Below, piece after piece: positions 62,028-64,000 of a DNA stretch of 64,000 nucleotides. Origin of the DNA: JADHUC01 sp964623055 (lineage in GTDB: Bacteria; Planctomycetota; Planctomycetia; Pirellulales; Pirellulaceae); NCBI GenBank assembly GCA_964623055.1, contig CAZURK010000001.1, positions 1 to 64,000 on the forward strand, in the 5' to 3' direction. Position numbers and translations under genes: made by a program. A model generated the notes under the pieces. It saw nothing but the letters and a program-made list of their open reading frames with translations, was not told the DNA's origin and did no database searches. Every line of letters starts with the position of its first letter. Within the stretch, counting starts at the first letter, position 1.

Positions 62028-63287
62028 ATGACCAAACGGAAGACCGTGACCCGTCGTGGTTTCGTGCGAGGCGTGGCTGGCGCCGCCATCGCAGCGCCGT
62101 ACGTTATCACATCCAATGCCCTGGGATCGGCGGAGGTACCGCCGGCCAGCGAACGTGTGACGATCGGCCTGATCGGCTGCGGTGGCCGAGGAAGCGCGGT
62201 ATTCCGGAACTTGATCAGCAGTGGCGGCCAGCCGATCGCGGCATGTGATCCCTGGAAGGACCGTCGCGAACGCTGGGCAGGGCAAATCAAAGGTACGCCC
62301 TACGCCGACTTCCGCGAGATGCTCGCGCGCGACGACCTGGACGCGGTGGCTGTGGGCTCGACCGATTGCTGGCACGTCCATCATACCGTAGCCGCCGCAA
62401 AGGCCGGCAAGGACGTTTACTGTGAAAAGCCGCTGGGCATCTGTATCCGCGAAGATCTGATCTGCCGCCAAGTGGTCCGCCGTTACGACCGCGTATTCCA
62501 GTACGGCACGCAGCAGCGGTCCAGCGCCCATTGCCGCTACGGTTGCGAACTGGTTCGTAGCGGCTATATCGGCGAGGTGAAGGAACTGCTGGTCATTGCG
62601 CCCGACAGCAGCCCCGGCAACTCCACCAAGCCTGTGCCGATGCCGGAAGGTCTGGATTACGACATGTGGCTCGGCCCAGCGCCGTGGCGACCCTACTGCG
62701 GGCAGGCCACGGGCGGCAACGCTTGGTGGCACGACTATGAGTATGCGATTGGCTTCATCGCCGGCTGGGGCGCTCACCCGCTGGACATCCTGCAATGGGG
62801 CTACGATACGCACGAGACCGGGCCGTGGGAGGTGGAAGGCACAGCGTCGATTCCCGAAACCGGCCGTAACAACGTTGTGATGAAGTGGGATGTGAATATC
62901 GGCTTCGCAAATGGGGTGAAGATGGAGTTTCGCCCCGGTGGTAACTACACTCAGTTCACCGGCACCGAGGGCTGGATCGGGATTTCGCGAGGTGGCATCA
63001 AGGCCGATCCGCCATCGCTGCTGGAGATCAAGCTCAAGCCGGACGACGTTCACCTGCCGGAAAGCCGCAACCACGGTGGGAACTTCATCGAGTCGGTCAA
63101 GAATCGCAAGGACGCGGTGAGCAACATTGACGATGCCGTCCGTTCCGATATCATCAGCCACGTTTCCGAAATCGCCATCCGCATGGGGCGGAAGATCACA
63201 TGGGACCCGGCTAAGGAGGAGATCGTCGGCGACGAACAGGCATCGCGCATGCTCACCCGAGCGTACCGCGAGCCGTGGAGATTATAG
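62028..63287 (+). CDS. Gfo/Idh/MocA-family oxidoreductase, Tat-exported
   Basis: 419 residues. Tat signal VTRRGFVRGVAGAAIAAPYV, Rossmann motif IGLIGCGGRGSAV, catalytic E-K-P (DVYCEKPLGICIRED), and the WLGPAPWRPYCGQATGGN segment of the secreted planctomycete branch with HPLDILQWGYD. AAAGGAG precedes the ATG. Probably tandemly related to the next gene. Confidence 0.9.
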   Translation: MTKRKTVTRRGFVRGVAGAAIAAPYVITSNALGSAEVPPASERVTIGLIGCGGRGSAVFRNLISSGGQPIAACDPWKDRRERWAGQIKGTPYADFREMLARDDLDAVAVGSTDCWHVHHTVAAAKAGKDVYCEKPLGICIREDLICRQVVRRYDRVFQYGTQQRSSAHCRYGCELVRSGYIGEVKELLVIAPDSSPGNSTKPVPMPEGLDYDMWLGPAPWRPYCGQATGGNAWWHDYEYAIGFIAGWGAHPLDILQWGYDTHETGPWEVEGTASIPETGRNNVVMKWDVNIGFANGVKMEFRPGGNYTQFTGTEGWIGISRGGIKADPPSLLEIKLKPDDVHLPESRNHGGNFIESVKNRKDAVSNIDDAVRSDIISHVSEIAIRMGRKITWDPAKEEIVGDEQASRMLTRAYREPWRL

Positions 63288-63346
63288 ACACTGCGTACGA
63301 GTTGCCAACTAGACTCTGATGTGCCAACGACAGGGAGGACCAATTC

Positions 63347-64000
63347 ATGAACGCTCGATTCAACCGCCGCGATTTTCTAGCTGCCTCAGCCGCCGGAAGC
63401 ACGGGGCTTCTAATCCTTGGCAGTAGCCGATCGGCGCGTAGCTTCCAGGCGAACGAAAAGCTGAACATCGCGATGATTGGTGCCGGCGGGCGAGGAGCCT
63501 CGAATCTCGGGGGCGTCGCCAGCGAGAGCATCGTGGCGCTGTGCGATGTCGATGAACGCCGCGCCGGCACTTCGTTCAAAAGGTACCCCGATGCCAAGAA
63601 GTACGCCGACTATCGCAAGCTGCTCGACGAGATGGAAAAGCAGATCGACGCGGTTGTGGTCAGCACGCCCAACCACGTTCACGCTCCGGCCAGTGTGACG
63701 GCGATGCGTATGGGCAAGCACGCCTATTGCGAGAAGCCCCTTTCGCACTCGGTACGCGAAGCCCGCGTTGCGGCTCAGGTGGCCGCCGAGAAGAATGTCG
63801 CCACGCAAATGGGCACCCAGATCCACGCCACGGAAAACTATCGCCGTATCGTAGAACTGATCCGGGCCGGGGCCATCGGCGAGGTGCGCGAGTGTCACTG
63901 TTTCCTACGAGGCGGCGGTAGCGCGGGTGATCGCCCCACGGATACGCCACCCGTCCCGCCAGGGCTGGACTGGGAAATGTGGTTGGGCCCGGCGCCGTAC
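63347..64000 (+). CDS. Gfo/Idh/MocA-family oxidoreductase, Tat-exported (3' truncated by window)
   Basis: 218 codons to the window edge. Tat signal FNRRDFLAASAAGSTGLLIL, Rossmann IAMIGAGGRGASN, E-K-P (HAYCEKPLSHSVRE) and the start of the WLGPAPY segment typical of the secreted branch. GGGAGG lies about 8 bases before the ATG. The rest continues beyond 64000. Confidence 0.88.
   Translation, partial: MNARFNRRDFLAASAAGSTGLLILGSSRSARSFQANEKLNIAMIGAGGRGASNLGGVASESIVALCDVDERRAGTSFKRYPDAKKYADYRKLLDEMEKQIDAVVVSTPNHVHAPASVTAMRMGKHAYCEKPLSHSVREARVAAQVAAEKNVATQMGTQIHATENYRRIVELIRAGAIGEVRECHCFLRGGGSAGDRPTDTPPVPPGLDWEMWLGPAPY

Overview
The window looks like chromosomal DNA of a planctomycete (Planctomycetota, probably Pirellulales-like). 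Evidence: a DUF1592/DUF1552 cytochrome-protein pair, a giant HzsA-related multidomain protein, several Tat-signalled Gfo/Idh/MocA oxidoreductases, sugar-phosphate isomerase/epimerases, an ECF sigma factor next to a huge Ser/Thr kinase with TPRs, and many families of palindromic intergenic repeats. The DNA is GC-rich and most genes have AGGAG-type ribosome binding sites. No rRNA, tRNA, CRISPR array, transposase or integrase was recognised.

Layout. 1-5.6 kb: end of an unknown gene, an isomerase/epimerase, a UVR-motif protein, and the DUF1592/DUF1552 pair. 5.6-11.9 kb, minus strand: an anti-sigma-like protein, a sigma factor, a zinc-finger protein and a 1085-residue ORFan. 12.3-24.2 kb, plus strand: the most interesting region, two back-to-back ubiquitin-like conjugation cassettes. 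24.6-26.5 kb: fructose-bisphosphate aldolase and GalU. 26.9-33.8 kb: a four-gene two-component cluster. 34-46.6 kb: PLP enzyme, adenylate-forming enzyme, MFS transporter, a deletion pseudogene, a GNAT-like protein, the HzsA-related protein, a dehydrogenase, and a secreted protein of the family the pseudogene came from. 46.7-53.8 kb: HAF-repeat protein, kinase-TPR giant and its sigma factor. 54.6-64 kb: a UROD-like/isomerase/dehydrogenase operon, an LRR membrane protein, an aldo-keto reductase with ferredoxin clusters, and two more dehydrogenases, the last cut by the window end.

The ubiquitin-like locus. Cassette A (12302-21221) encodes, in order, an FHA-like/RING-like zinc protein (candidate E3), an E1-like ThiF protein, an E2 with HPN and an active-site-type Cys, an unknown protein ending in Gly-Gly, a ubiquitin-like protein ending Leu-Gly-Ala-Leu, a JAMM protease with a Cys-rich insertion, an AAA ATPase with the coiled-coil/OB/AAA layout of the proteasomal ATPase ARC/Mpa, a 93-residue decayed copy of that ATPase, and a second P-loop ATPase. 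Cassette B (21362-24220) encodes a ThiS/MoaD-like modifier, a second E2-like protein, a second JAMM protease and a second E1; this resembles the Ubl/E2/JAB/ThiF set of PRTRC systems. Two strong hairpins separate the cassettes. Inference: cassette A could tag and remove proteins and also feed them to an unfoldase, giving a eukaryote-like E1-E2-E3-DUB-unfoldase path in one bacterial operon. No proteasome core subunit is present in the window.

All functions are read from motifs and general family knowledge; no database search was run.
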